Below, in pieces: positions 24,213 through 34,829 of a stretch of DNA of 64,000 nucleotides. Both the position numbers and the translations under genes were made by a program. Source of the stretch: Inia geoffrensis (lineage: Eukaryota > Chordata > Mammalia > Artiodactyla > Iniidae); assembly GCA_036417435.1 (NCBI GenBank), contig CM070906.1, positions 45,025,396 through 45,089,395 of the forward strand, given 5' to 3'. Position 1 is the stretch's first letter, and every line of letters begins with the position of its first letter. The notes beneath the pieces were generated by a model, which saw nothing but the letters and a program-made list of their open reading frames with translations, searched no databases and was not told the origin of the DNA.

Positions 24213-24862
24213 TATTGAAAAATCAATGTGAAGGTGTGGTTCAAGCATTTGTAACAAATATTCTCAGGCTAAGTAAAATAGAAAATTACAAAAGATTATC
24301 TTCATGCTTTTTGTTCCAAGGAAGTGAAAACAACTTTTTTCCTGAAAAGCTTAACATAGTATTCCGACCATCCCCTTTACATATATATACAAGTAGCTTG
24401 ATTAAATTATCTGACCATGAATAGTAAATAAAAAATTGCTCTTGAGTCTGAGAATTGGTCACATTTTATGAAACTCCATCAGGTTTTTTACAAAGCAAGG
24501 ATTTTTCTCAAAGATTTAATCACTTTCTGTTTTTCTATTTGGTATATCATATTTTTGTATATATATGTATAAGTACAAAATATTTAATGATAAAGCAAAT
24601 TGACATATGAGCAGAGTGGCTTGTATAACATTAGAAGGTATTTAATAAGTGGGAAGTCAATCAGGTAATATATTCAAATCAAATTTTATTTTCTGCCAAC
24701 CAATTAGTTAAAATATAGATTTCTAAACAAGGTATTTCTATATTTTTCATAAAATAAATGAGGCAAGAATGAATTTGGCTGACTGAAACAGCTAGAATAT
24801 TCAAATCAGAATTGGTCATATTTGGAGGGTAGTGGGTTGAGTGCCTCCTTTTTCCTAAAATC
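24213..24862. other. Intergenic DNA between two L1 elements
   Basis: No gene or repeat recognised. It includes the presumed pre-insertion site of copy A. Confidence 0.4.
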
Positions 24863-25087
24863 AAGATATACAGAGAGGCTTCCGGGAAGATGGCAGAAGA
24901 GTAAGATGCGGAGATCACCTTCCTCCACACAGATACACCAGAAATACATTTATACATGGAACAACTCCTAGAGAACACCTACTGAACGCTGGCAGAAGAC
25001 CTCAGACCTCCCAAAAGGCAAGAAACCCCCCACGTACCTGGGTAGGGCAAAAGAAAAAAGAAACAACAGAGACAAAAGAATAGGGAC

Positions 25088-25153
25088 GGGACCCGCACCA
25101 GTGGGAGGGGGCTGTGGAGGGGGACCCGCACCAGTGGGAGGGGGCTGTGGAGG
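25088..25153 (+). repeat. Two-copy 33-bp tandem repeat in L1 5' UTR
   Basis: Two perfect adjacent copies of a unit starting GGGACCCGCACCAGTGGGAG, at 25,088-25,120 and 25,121-25,153. It may be a subfamily-specific 5' UTR repeat or a private duplication. Confidence 0.95.
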
Positions 25154-26317
25154 AGGAAAGGTTTCCACACACTAGGAAGCCCCTTCGTGGGCAGAGGCTG
25201 CAGGTGGCAGAGGGGGAAAGCTTCAGAGCTGCAGAGGAGAACACAGCAACAGGGGTGCAGATAGCAAAGCAGAGAGATTCCCGCACAGAGGATCAGGGCC
25301 GACCAGCACTCACCAGTCCGAGAGGCTTGTCTGCTCACTCGCTGGGGTGGGCGGGGCCTAGAGTTGAGGCTTGGGCTTCGTTCAGAGCGCGGGGAGAGGA
25401 CTGGGGTTGGCGGCGTGAACACAGCCTGAAGGGGTTAGTGCACCACGGCTGGCCGGGAGTCTGGGGAAAAGTCTGGACCAGCCGAAGAGGCAAGAGACGT
25501 TTTCTTCCCTCTTTGTTTCCTGGTGCACGAGGAGAGGGGATTAAGAGCGCTGCTTAAAGGAGTGCCAGAGGCGGGCGCGAGCCGCGGCTAAAAGCGCAGG
25601 CCCCAGAGATGGGCATGAGACGCTAAGGCTGCTGCTGCCACCACCAAGAAGCCTGTGTGCGAGCGCAGGTCACTATCCACACCCCCCTTCTAGGGTGACT
25701 GTGGAGCCCGCCACTACCAGAGTCCCGGAATCCAGGGACAACTCCCCCAGGAGAACGCACGGTGCGCCTCAGGCTGGTGCAACGTCACACCGGTCTCTGC
25801 CACTGCAGGCTCGCCCCTGGCCTGAGTGAGCCAGAGCCCCCGAATCAGCGGCTCCTTTAACCCCGTCCTGTCTGAGCAAAGAACAGACGCCCTCCAGCTA
25901 CCTACACGCAGAGGCGGGGCCAAATCCAAAGCTGAGCCGCTGGTAGCTGTGAGAACAAAGAGGAAGTGAAATCTCTCCCAGCAGCCTCAGAAGCAGCAGG
26001 TTAAAGCTCCACAATCAACTTGATGTACCCTGCATCTGTGGAATACATGAATAGACAACGAACCATCCCAAATTAAGGAGGTGGACTTTGAGAGCAAGAT
26101 TTATGAATTTTTCCCCTTTTCCTCTTATTGTGAGGGGGTATGTGTATGCTTCTGTGAGGGATTTTGTCTGTATAGCTTTACTTCCACCATTTATCCTAGG
26201 GTTCTATCAATCCGTTCTGTTTTGTTTTTTTGTTGTGTTCTTAAAATTTTTCTTAATAATTATTTTTAATTTTAATAACTTTATTTTATTTTAATTTATC
26301 TTGTTTCTTTCTTATTT

Positions 26318-26376
26318 TCCTTCCCTCCCTCCTTCCTTCCTCCCTCCATCCCTCCTTTCTTTCGTTCTTTCTTTCT
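26318..26376. repeat. Polypyrimidine (CCTT)n-type tract
   Basis: CTTCCCTCCCTCCTTCC continuing to CTTTCTTTCGTTCTTTC, in the T-rich distal part of the copy A 5' UTR. The reverse strand is purine-rich and translates as Arg/Lys/Glu low complexity. Confidence 0.9.
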
Positions 26377-26917
26377 ACATCAACTAAATCTTTCTTTCTA
26401 CTTTTTCTCCCTTTTATTCGGAGCCATGCGTATGAAAGACTCTTGAAACTGCAGCCAGGTGTCAGTACGGTGCCTCTGAGGTGGGACAGCCAACTTGAGG
26501 ACACTGGTCCACAAGAGACCTCCCAGCTCCACATAATATCAAATGGCAAAAATTTCCCACAGATCTCCATCTCAACACCAGCACCCACCTTCACTCAAAG
26601 AGCAGCAAGCTACAGTGCTGGACATCCTATGCCAAACAACTAGCAAGACAAGAACACAACCCCACCCATTAGCAGACAGGCTGCCTAAAATCATAACAAG
26701 TCCACAGGCCAAAACACACCACCAGATGTGGACCTGCCCACCAGAAAGAAAATATCCAGCCTCATCCACAAGAACACAGGCACTAGTCCCCTCTACCAGG
26801 AAGCCAACACAACCCACTGAAGCAACTTTAGCCACTGGGGACAGACACCAAAAACAACAGGAACTAAAAACCTGCAGCCTGTAAAAAGGAGACCCGAAAC
26901 ACAATAAGATAAGTAAA

Positions 26918-27809
26918 ATGAGAAGATAGAAAAACACACAGCAGATGAAGGAGCAAGATAAAAACCCACCAGGCATAACAAATGAAGAGGCAATAGGCAG
27001 TCTACCTGAAAAAGAGTTCAGAATAATGATAGTAAAGATGATCCAAAATCTTGGAAATAGAATAGACAAAATGCAAGAAATATTTAACAAGGATCTAGAA
27101 GAAATAAAGATGAAACAAACAACGATGAACAACACAATAAATGTAATTAAAAATACTCTAGATGGGATCAATAGCAGAATAACTGAGGAAGAAGAATGGA
27201 TAAGTGACCTGGAAGACAAAAAGTGGAAATAACTACTGCAGAGCAGAATAAAGAAAAAAGAATGAAAAGAACTGAGGACACTCTCAGAGACCTCTGGGAC
27301 AACATTAAATGCACCACATTTGAATTATAGGGGTTCCAGAAGAAGAAGAGAAAAAGAAAGGGACTGAGAAAATATTTGAAGAGATTACAGTTGAAAACTT
27401 CCCTAATATGGGAAAGGAAATAGTTAATCAAGTCCAGGAAGCACAGAGAGTCCCATACAGGATAAATCCAAGGAGAAATACGCCAAGACTCATATTAAAC
27501 AAACTGTCAAAAATTAAATACAAAGAAAACATATTAAAAGCAGCAAGGGAAAAACAAAAAATAACACACAAGGGAATCCCCATAAGGTTAACAGCTGATC
27601 TTTCAGCAGAAACTCTGCAAGCCACAAGGGATTGGCAGGACATATTTAAAGTGATGAAGGAGAAAAACCTGCAACCAAGATTACTCTACCCACCAAGGAT
27701 CTCCTTCAGATTTGATGGAGAAATTTAAAACTTTATAGACAAGCAAAAGCTGAGAGAGTTCAGAACCACCAAACCAGCTTTACAACAAATGCTAAAGGAA
27801 CGTCTCTAG
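26918..27809 (+). pseudogene. L1 copy A ORF1 (RNA-binding chaperone), broken
   Basis: In live L1s ORF1p is a trimeric coiled-coil RNA-binding protein that coats L1 RNA. Visible here are an N-terminal helix-rich part (from the ATG at 26,945: KEFRIMIVKMIQNLGNRI), the central region, and a C-terminal domain with RLTADLSAETLQA and the YPPRISFRFDGEI motif, ending at a TAG at 27,807. Lesions: an early stop three codons after the ATG at 26,918 (TAG at 26,927); one-base losses around 27,222 and 27,315 that shift frame; and a stop after FDGEI at 27,726. No single frame spans the protein. Confidence 0.9.
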
Positions 27810-29260
27810 GCAAGAAACACAAGAGAAGGAAAAGACCTACAATAACGAACCCAAAACAATTAAGAAAATGGTCATACGAACATACATCGATAATTACCTT
27901 AAATGTAAATGGACTAAATGCTCCCACCAAAGGCACAGATTGGCTGAATGGATACAAAAACAAGACCCATATATTTGCTGTCTACAAGAGACCCACTTCA
28001 GACCTAGAGACACAAACAGACTGAAAGTAAGGGGATGGAAAAAGATATTTCATGCAAATGGAAACCAAAAGAAAGCTGGAGTAGCAACTCTCATATCAGA
28101 CAAAATAGACTTTAAAGCAAAGACTATTACAAGAGACAAAGAAGGACATTACATAATGATCAAGGGATTGATGCAAGAAGAAGATACAACAATTGTAAAT
28201 ATTTATACACCCAACATAGGAGCACCTCAACACATAAGGCAAATACTAACAGCCATAAAAGGGGAAATCGGCAGTAACACATTCATATTAGGGGCTTTAA
28301 CACCCTAATTTCACCAGTGGACAGATCATCCAAAATGAAACTAAATAAGGAAACACAAGCTTTAAATGATACATTAAACTAGATGGACTTAATTGATATT
28401 TATAGGACATTCCATCCAAAAACAACAGAATACACATTTTTCTCAAATGCTCATGGAACATTCTCCAGGATAGATCATATCTTGGGTCACAAATCAAGCC
28501 TTGGTAAATTTAAGAAAATTGAAATTGTATCAAGTATCTTTTCTGACCACAACGCTATGAGACTAGATATCAATTACAGGAAAAGATTTGTACAAAATAC
28601 AAACACATGGAGGCTAAACAATATACTACTTAATAACGAAGTAATCACTGAAGAAATCAAAGAGGAAATCAAAAAATACCTAGAAACAAATGACAATGGA
28701 GACATGACGACCCAAAATCTATGGGATGCAGCAAAAGCAGTTCTAAGAGGGAAGTTTGTAGCAATACAATTCCACCTTAGGAAACAGGACATATCTCGAA
28801 TAAACAACCTAACCTTGCACCTAAAGCAATTAGAGAAAGAAGAACAAAAAAACCCCAAAGTTAGCAGAAGGAAAGAAATCATAAAAATCAGATCAGAAAT
28901 AAATGAAAAAGAAATGAAGGAAACGATAGCAAAGATCAATAAAACTAAAAGCTGGTTCCTTGAGAAGATAAACAAAATTGATAAACCATTAGCCAGACTC
29001 ATCAAGAAAAAAGGGAGAAGACTCAAATCAATAGAATTAGAAATGAAAAAGGAGGAGTCACAACTGACACTGCAGAAATACAAAAGATCATGAAAGATTA
29101 CTACAGGCAACTCCATGCCAATAAAATGGACAATCTGGAAGAAATGGACAAATTCTTAGAAATGCACAACCTGCCAAGACTGAATCAGGAAGAAATAGAA
29201 AATATGAACAGACCAATCACAAGCATTGAAATTGAAACTGCGATTAAAAATCTTCCAACA

Positions 29261-29466
29261 GGGCTTCCCTGGTGGCGCAGTGGTTGAGAGTCCGCCTGCT
29301 GATGTAGGGGACACGGGTTCGTGCCCCGGTCCGGGAAGATCCCACATGCCGCGGAGCGGCTGGGCCCGTGAGCCATGGCCACTGAGCCTGCGCGTCCGGA
29401 GCCTGTGCTCCACAACGGGAGAGGCCACAACAGTGTGAGGCCCGCGTATCGCAAAAAAAAAAAAAA
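29261..29466 (+). mobile_element. CHR SINE (copy 4), inserted in L1 copy A ORF2
   Basis: Nearly intact family sequence with an A tail of about 19 bases. A perfect 15-bp TSD, AAAAATCTTCCAACA, lies at 29,246-29,260 and 29,467-29,481. It splits the RT N-terminal region between the IKNLPT and NKSPGP codons. It is therefore younger than copy A. Confidence 0.98.
29273..29326 (+). promoter_or_regulatory. tRNA-Glu-like Pol III A and B boxes of SINE copy 4
   Basis: TGGCGCAGTGG (29,273-29,283) fits the A box and GGTTCGTGCCC (29,316-29,326) the B box of a tRNA-Glu-derived internal promoter. The other nine CHR copies have the same layout. Transcription today is not shown. Confidence 0.7.
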
Positions 29467-31896
29467 AAAAATCTTCCAACAAACAAAAGCCCAGGACCAG
29501 ATTGCTTCACAGACGAATTCTATCAAACATTTAGAGAAGAGCTAACACCTATCCTTCTCAAGCTCTTCAAAAATATAGCAGAGGGAGGAACACTCCCAAA
29601 CTCATTCTACGAGGCTACCATCACCCTGATACTAAAACCAGACAAGGATGTCACAAAGAAAGAAAATTACAGGCCAATATCACTGACGAACATAGATGCA
29701 AGAATCCTCAAGAAAATACTAGCAAACAGAATCCAACAGCACATTAAACGGATCACACACCATGATCAAGTGGGGTTTATTCCAGGATGTGAGGATTCTT
29801 CAATATATGCAAATAAATCAATGTGATACACCATATTAACAAACTGAAGGTGAAAAATCATATGGTCATCTCAAAAGACACAGAGAAAGCTCTTGACAAA
29901 ATTCAACACCCATTTATGATAAAAACCCTGCAGAACGCAGGCATAGAGGGAACTTTCCTCAACATAATAAAGGCCATATATGACAAACCCACAGCCACCA
30001 TCATTCTCAATGGTGAAAAACTGAAAGCATTTCCACTAAGATCAGGAATAAGACAAGGTTGCCCACTCTTACCACTCTTATTCAACATAGTTTTGGAAGT
30101 TTTAGCCACAGCAATCAGAGAAGAAAAGGAAATAAAAGGAATCCAAATCGGAGAAGAAGAAGTAAAGCTGTCACTGTTTGCAGATGACATGATACTATAC
30201 ATATAGAATCCTAAAGATGCTACCAGAAAACTCCTAGAGCTAATCAATGAATTTGGTAAAGTAGCAGGATACAAAAAAAATGCACAGAAATCTCTGGCAT
30301 TCCTATACACTAATGATGAAAAATCTGAAAGTGAAATCAAGAAAACACTCCCATTTACCATTGCAACAAAAAGAATAAAATATCTAGGAATAAACCTCCC
30401 TAAGGAGGCAAAAGACCTATATGCAGGAAATTATAAGACACTGATGAAAGAAATTAAAGATGATACAAATAGATGGAGAGATATACCATGTTGTTGGATT
30501 GGAAGAATCAACATTGTGAAAATGACTCTACTACCCAAAGCAATCTACAGATTCAATGCAATCCCTATCAAACTACCACTGGCATTTTTCACAGAATTAG
30601 AACAAAAAATTTCACAATTGGTATGGAAACACAAAAGACCCTGAATAGCCAAAGCAATCTTGAGAACGAAAAACGGAGCTGGAGGAATCAGGCTCCCTGA
30701 CTTCAGACTATACTACAAAGCTACAGTAATCAAGATAGTACGGTACTGGCACAAAAACATAAAGATAGATCAATGGAACAGGATAGAAATCCCAGAGATA
30801 AACCCATGCAAATATGGTCACCTTATCTTTGATAAAGGAGTCAGGAATGTACAGTGGAGAAAGGACAGCCTCTTCACTACATGGTGCTGGGTAAACTGGA
30901 CAGGTACATGTAAAAGTATGAGATTAGATCACTCCCTACCACCGTACACAAAAATAAACTCAAAATGGATTAAAGACCTAAATGTAAGGCCAGAAACTAT
31001 CAAAGTCTTAGAGGAAAACATAGGCAGAACACTCTATGACATAAATCACAGCAAGATCCTTTTTGACCCACCTCCTAGAGAAATGGAAATAAAAACAAAA
31101 AGAAACAAATGGGACCTAATGAAACTTCAAAGCTTTTGCACAGCAAAGGAAACCATAAACAAGACCAAAAGACAACCCTCAGAATGGGAGAAAATATTTG
31201 CAAATGAAGCAACTGACAAAGGATTAATCTCCAAAATATACAAGCAGCTCATGCAGCTCAATATCGAAAAAACAAACAATCCAATCCAAAAATGGGCAGA
31301 AGACCTAAATAGACATTTCTCCAAAGAAGATATACAGATTGCCAACAAACACATGAAAGAATGCACAACATCACTAATCATTAGAGAAATGCAAACCAAA
31401 ACTACAATGAGATATCATCTCACAACAGTCAGAATGGCCATCATCAAAAAATCTAGAAACAATAAATGCTGGAGAGGGTGTGGAGAAAAGGGAACGCTCT
31501 TGCACTGTTGGTGGGAATGTAAATTTGTACAGCCACTATGGAGAATAGTATGGAGGTTCCTTAAAAAACTACAAATAGAACTACCATATGACCCAGCAAT
31601 CCCACTACTGGGCATATACCCTGAGAAAACCATAATTCAAAAAGAGTCATGTACCAAAATGTTCATTGCAGCTCTATGTACAATAGCCAGGAGATGGAAA
31701 CAACCTAAGTGTCCGTCATCAGATGAATGATAAAGAAGATGTGGCACATATATACAATGGAATATTACTCAGCCATAAAAAGAAACGAAATTGAGCTATT
31801 TGTAATGAGGTGGATGGACCTAGAGTCTGTCATACAGAGTGAAGTGAGAAAGAGAAAGACAAATACTGTATGCTAACACATATATATGGAATTTAA

Positions 31897-32269
31897 GAAA
31901 AAAAAATGTCATGAAAAATATAGGGGTAAGACAGGAATAAAGATAAAGACCTACTAGAGAATGGACTTGAGGATATGGGGAGGGTAAGGGTAAGCTGTGA
32001 CAAAGCGAGAGAGAGGCATGGACATGTATACACTACCAAACGTAAGGTAGATAGCTAGTGGGAAGCAGCCACATAGCACAGGGAGATCAGCTTGGTGCTT
32101 TGTGACCACCTGGAAGGGTGGGATAGGGAGGGTGGGAGGAAAGGAGACGCAAGAGGGAAGAGATATGGGAACATATGTATATGTATATGTTTAACTGATT
32201 CACTTTGCTATAACGCAGAAACTAACACACCATTGTAAAGCAATTATACTCCAATAAAGATGTAAAAAA
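31897..32269 (+). other. L1 copy A 3' UTR
   Basis: Contains the TAGCTAGTGGGAAGCAGCCAC block and CTCCAATAAAGATG with an AATAAA signal just before the A tail. It is close to colinear with 20,335-20,665 and 13,221-13,564. Confidence 0.9.
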
Positions 32270-32278
32270 AAGATAAAC

Positions 32279-32967
32279 GCTCACTAGGATCTAAAAATAA
32301 TTGTAAAATAATATATATATACATAAAGGCATGTTTAATCATGATCCAGAACACACACCGACAAACGCACGTAAATGAATTGGAAACTAATTGTCATAAC
32401 ACTTTACTTATCCTTATATATATGATACCCTAAAAAATCTTTCTTCTATTCTATTTCATTTTATTATAAGTCCTTACATGCTGATTGTAACCACCTGACT
32501 GATTTTATGATCTACTAATAGGCCTTAAGAATCTGTTTTAAAAACCACTAATCTGAAGTAAGCTATTCATTTTACAGATAGAAGAGTAAAATCTTTGACA
32601 AATAAACTCACTGTTTTGAGAACTCATGCCAGAATTCAGTAAAATCCAGTTTTTATTGTTATTTCCTTTATCTTTGTCATAATGTATTATTCTGCTCTGT
32701 TTGAAAGCATAACCGTAATATATGTAAGTTAATTTGATCATTATGTGGAAAAATTTCATAATACTTTTCTGAAATATAAGGGGCTGACCTCTTGCAGGTT
32801 AATAGTGTAAAACTGCATTTTGTGGAAAAGTTAAGTCTTTTGCATTTTGAACTATAGCCAGTCATTTCAGAACAGAGTTGAAGTCACTGATGGTTACATT
32901 CCAGGAAGTCTACAACATCAGAGGTCAAGCCATTTGCTTTTTGCAGTTTAAGATCGTATGTCTTAAC
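32279..32967. other. Intergenic DNA between L1 copy A and an L1 fragment
   Basis: No gene, RNA or named repeat. Short frames only. Confidence 0.4.
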
Positions 32968-33607
32968 GGATTAATCTCCAAAATATACAAGCAACTCATG
33001 CAGCTCAACATCAAAAAGACAAACAACCCAGTCCAAAAAATGGGCAGAAGACCTAAATAGACATTTCTCCAAAGAAGATATACACATTGCCAAGAAACAC
33101 ATGAAAGGATGCTCAACATCACTAATCATTAGAGAAATGCAAATCAAAACTACAGTGAGGTATCACTTCACACCAGTCAGAATGGCCATCATCAAAAAAT
33201 CTACAAATAATAAATGCTGGAGACGGTGCGGAGAAAAGGGAATCCTCTTGCACTGTTGGTGGTAATGTAAATTGATACGTCCACTAAGGAGAACAGTATG
33301 GAGGTTCCTCAGAAAACTAAAAATAGAACTACCATATGACCCAGAAATCCCATTACTGGGCATATACCCTGAGAAAACCATAATTCAAAGAGTCATGTAC
33401 CACAGTGTTCATTGCAGCTCTATTTGCAATAGCCAGGTCATGGAAGTAACCTAAGTGTCCACTGACAGATGAATGGATAAAGAAGATGTGGCACATATAT
33501 ACAATGGAATATTACTCAGCCATAAAACGAAACTAAATTGAGTTATTTGTAGCGAGGTGGATGGACCTAGAGAAGGTCATGCAGAGTGAAGTAAGTCAGA
33601 AAGAAAA
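32968..33607 (+). mobile_element. Internal L1 ORF2 fragment without 3' end
   Basis: It starts at GGATTAATCTCCAAAATATAC and ends around GAAGTAAGTCAGAAAG, covering the ORF2 C-terminal region (equivalent to about 31,220-31,860 of copy A). It lacks the 3' UTR, A tail and any TSD I can see. It has several stops. Confidence 0.9.
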
Positions 33608-33710
33608 TGCATCCAATATGCCTCAGGGCATGGACAGTCCCCATTACTACTCCTGTTTCATAATGGATTTTATACTTGATAATAACAAAGAACAATGACA
33701 AAAGAATTTT

Positions 33711-33920
33711 GGGCTTCCCTGGTGGCGCAGTGGTTGAGAGTCCGCCTGCCGATGCAGGGGACGCGGGTTCGTGCCCCGGTCTGGGAGGATCCCACATGCC
33801 ATGGAGTGGCTGGGCCCGTGAGCCATGGCCGCTGGGCCTGCGCGTCCGGAGCCTGTGCTCCGCAACGAGAGAGGCCACAGCAGTGAGAGGCCCACGTACC
33901 GCAAAAAAAAAAAAAAAAAA
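33711..33920 (+). mobile_element. CHR SINE (copy 5)
   Basis: Full-length with a long A tail. The TSD AAAAGAATTTT lies at 33,700-33,710 and 33,921-33,931. It has a C-to-T/G-to-A change in the region CATGCCATGGAGTGGCTG relative to copy 4. Confidence 0.97.
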
Positions 33921-33931
33921 AAAAGAATTTT

Positions 33932-34829
33932 AAGAAATAGATAAATTAGCAATGGGGACATTACTGAAGATAAAATATTGAGCCTGTCAAATAATGAGTA
34001 AAATAAAATGACAAAATAAAACTTCAGTACACATAAGAATATCACGTTACAGATACAGTAGGAAATCTAAATTGAGAAAGAAGATAAAATAATTTAAAAA
34101 TGACAGAAATTAACCTATAAATGGGTTGATATCACCTAAGACAAAGAATATTAAAAAAATGAACAAAAAAAATGGAATGGGAGAAATTGTTAAAAAGTTA
34201 TATAACCAAACCTGCCAGGTGAGCAAATTAAAAGAAAATGAAGGGCAGGAGGACAATACAGAAGCATAGGAAGACCCTAGGTGTTTACAAAGTTAACAAT
34301 AGCAGTTGTGTAATTGCCTTCCAAGCCTGATGACTCATGACAAGTTTTCTCTAAGGAGAATCTAACAAAGGAAATTCAACTCATTTAATTCATTTAAATT
34401 TTTCCTTTCCTTTTTTAAGAATAAACTATTTCAAAGAGAAATAAAAGTTCATTTTCTTCATAAATGTAATGCATTCCAAATGTAAAAATGTTAAATAACA
34501 GTAAGCGAATTTTTTTCTACTGATAAACCAAAAATTACTATCACCCATATTTGCTTCAGATCAGTATTTTAAAATGATATAAAACGTTAGAGCTAAGGCT
34601 AGAGGTCTGCCTAAAAGATCTCATTTGCCTGGCTCAAACTCTAGAAATAACCAATATTTTACAGTGGTCATATATTTCATTACAACATTTGCTTTCAATT
34701 TTACTATAGTGACAGAGACATTAATAACATGTAATATTGGAATTTGTTGTGATAGCTTTTTGAAAATGTATGTAAATGTTAACTATATGCTATTCATTAT
34801 TTTGTAACTTGAACATTGTTTTAAAATGT
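33932..34829. other. Intergenic AT-rich DNA
   Basis: Nothing recognised with confidence. The last part may already be old L1 on the minus strand. Confidence 0.4.

Larger units (their letters stand above)
24872..26917 (+). promoter_or_regulatory. L1 copy A 5' UTR (internal promoter region)
   Basis: About 2 kb, locally the most GC- and CpG-rich non-SINE DNA in the window up to about 26,000, then T-rich. L1 5' UTRs carry an internal Pol II promoter in known families; here that role is inferred. It contains a 33-bp tandem duplication (25,088-25,153) and a polypyrimidine tract (26,318-26,376). Upstream ATGs open frames of about 147 codons (25,114-25,557 plus; 24,979-25,422 minus) and 113 codons (26,543-26,884 plus). 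I do not treat any of these as proteins. Confidence 0.75.
27868..31896 (+). pseudogene. L1 copy A ORF2 (endonuclease/reverse transcriptase), broken
   Basis: ORF2p nicks DNA (APE-like endonuclease) and reverse transcribes L1 RNA. Domains in order: endonuclease with CCLQETH (near 27,980) and SDHNAMRLDI (near 28,540), RT with [12 protein letters not shown] and the active-site FADD at 30,177-30,188, and a cysteine-rich C-terminus (CWRGCGEKG near 31,470). Lesions: two small deletions near 27,890 and 27,935 that scramble the LNVNGL segment; a frameshift at about 28,293 that destroys the GDFNTP motif; frame breaks near 29,093 and 29,795; a TAG just after FADD (30,204); a TGA at 30,642; and a frameshift near 31,728. 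A CHR SINE interrupts it at 29,261-29,466. The longest surviving piece is 356 codons (30,660-31,730). Confidence 0.95.
24872..32269 (+). mobile_element. Near full-length L1, 'copy A' (dead)
   Basis: Autonomous non-LTR retrotransposon layout: GC-rich 5' UTR (24,872 to about 26,917), ORF1 region (26,918-27,809), short spacer, ORF2 region (27,868-31,896), and 3' UTR ending CTCCAATAAAGATGTAAAAAAAA. The 5' start GAGGCTTCCGGGAAGATGGC is the expected first base area, so it is not 5'-truncated. A likely 9-bp imperfect TSD is AAGATATAC (24,863-24,871) against AAGATAAAC (32,270-32,278). Both ORFs are broken and a CHR SINE sits in ORF2, so it cannot move itself. It belongs to the same young type as 20,052-20,700 and 13,221-13,564. 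Confidence 0.95.

Noticed and set aside
25114..25557. 147-codon plus-strand frame in a GC-rich island as a CpG-island gene
   Set aside because: The island is the L1 5' UTR, immediately upstream of ORF1; the frame carries the 33-bp duplication and no domain.
28383..29093. 236-codon open frame as a host gene
   Set aside because: It is L1 ORF2 (endonuclease end with SDHN motif and linker) in frame order with the flanking L1 pieces.
29261..29340. tRNA-Glu gene
   Set aside because: The A and B boxes belong to the CHR SINE; the anticodon arm is degenerate and the sequence recurs ten times with A tails and TSDs.
30660..31730. 356-codon open frame as a host gene
   Set aside because: It is the L1 copy A ORF2 C-terminus, including the cysteine-rich segment; it lacks its own start context and continues the broken ORF2.
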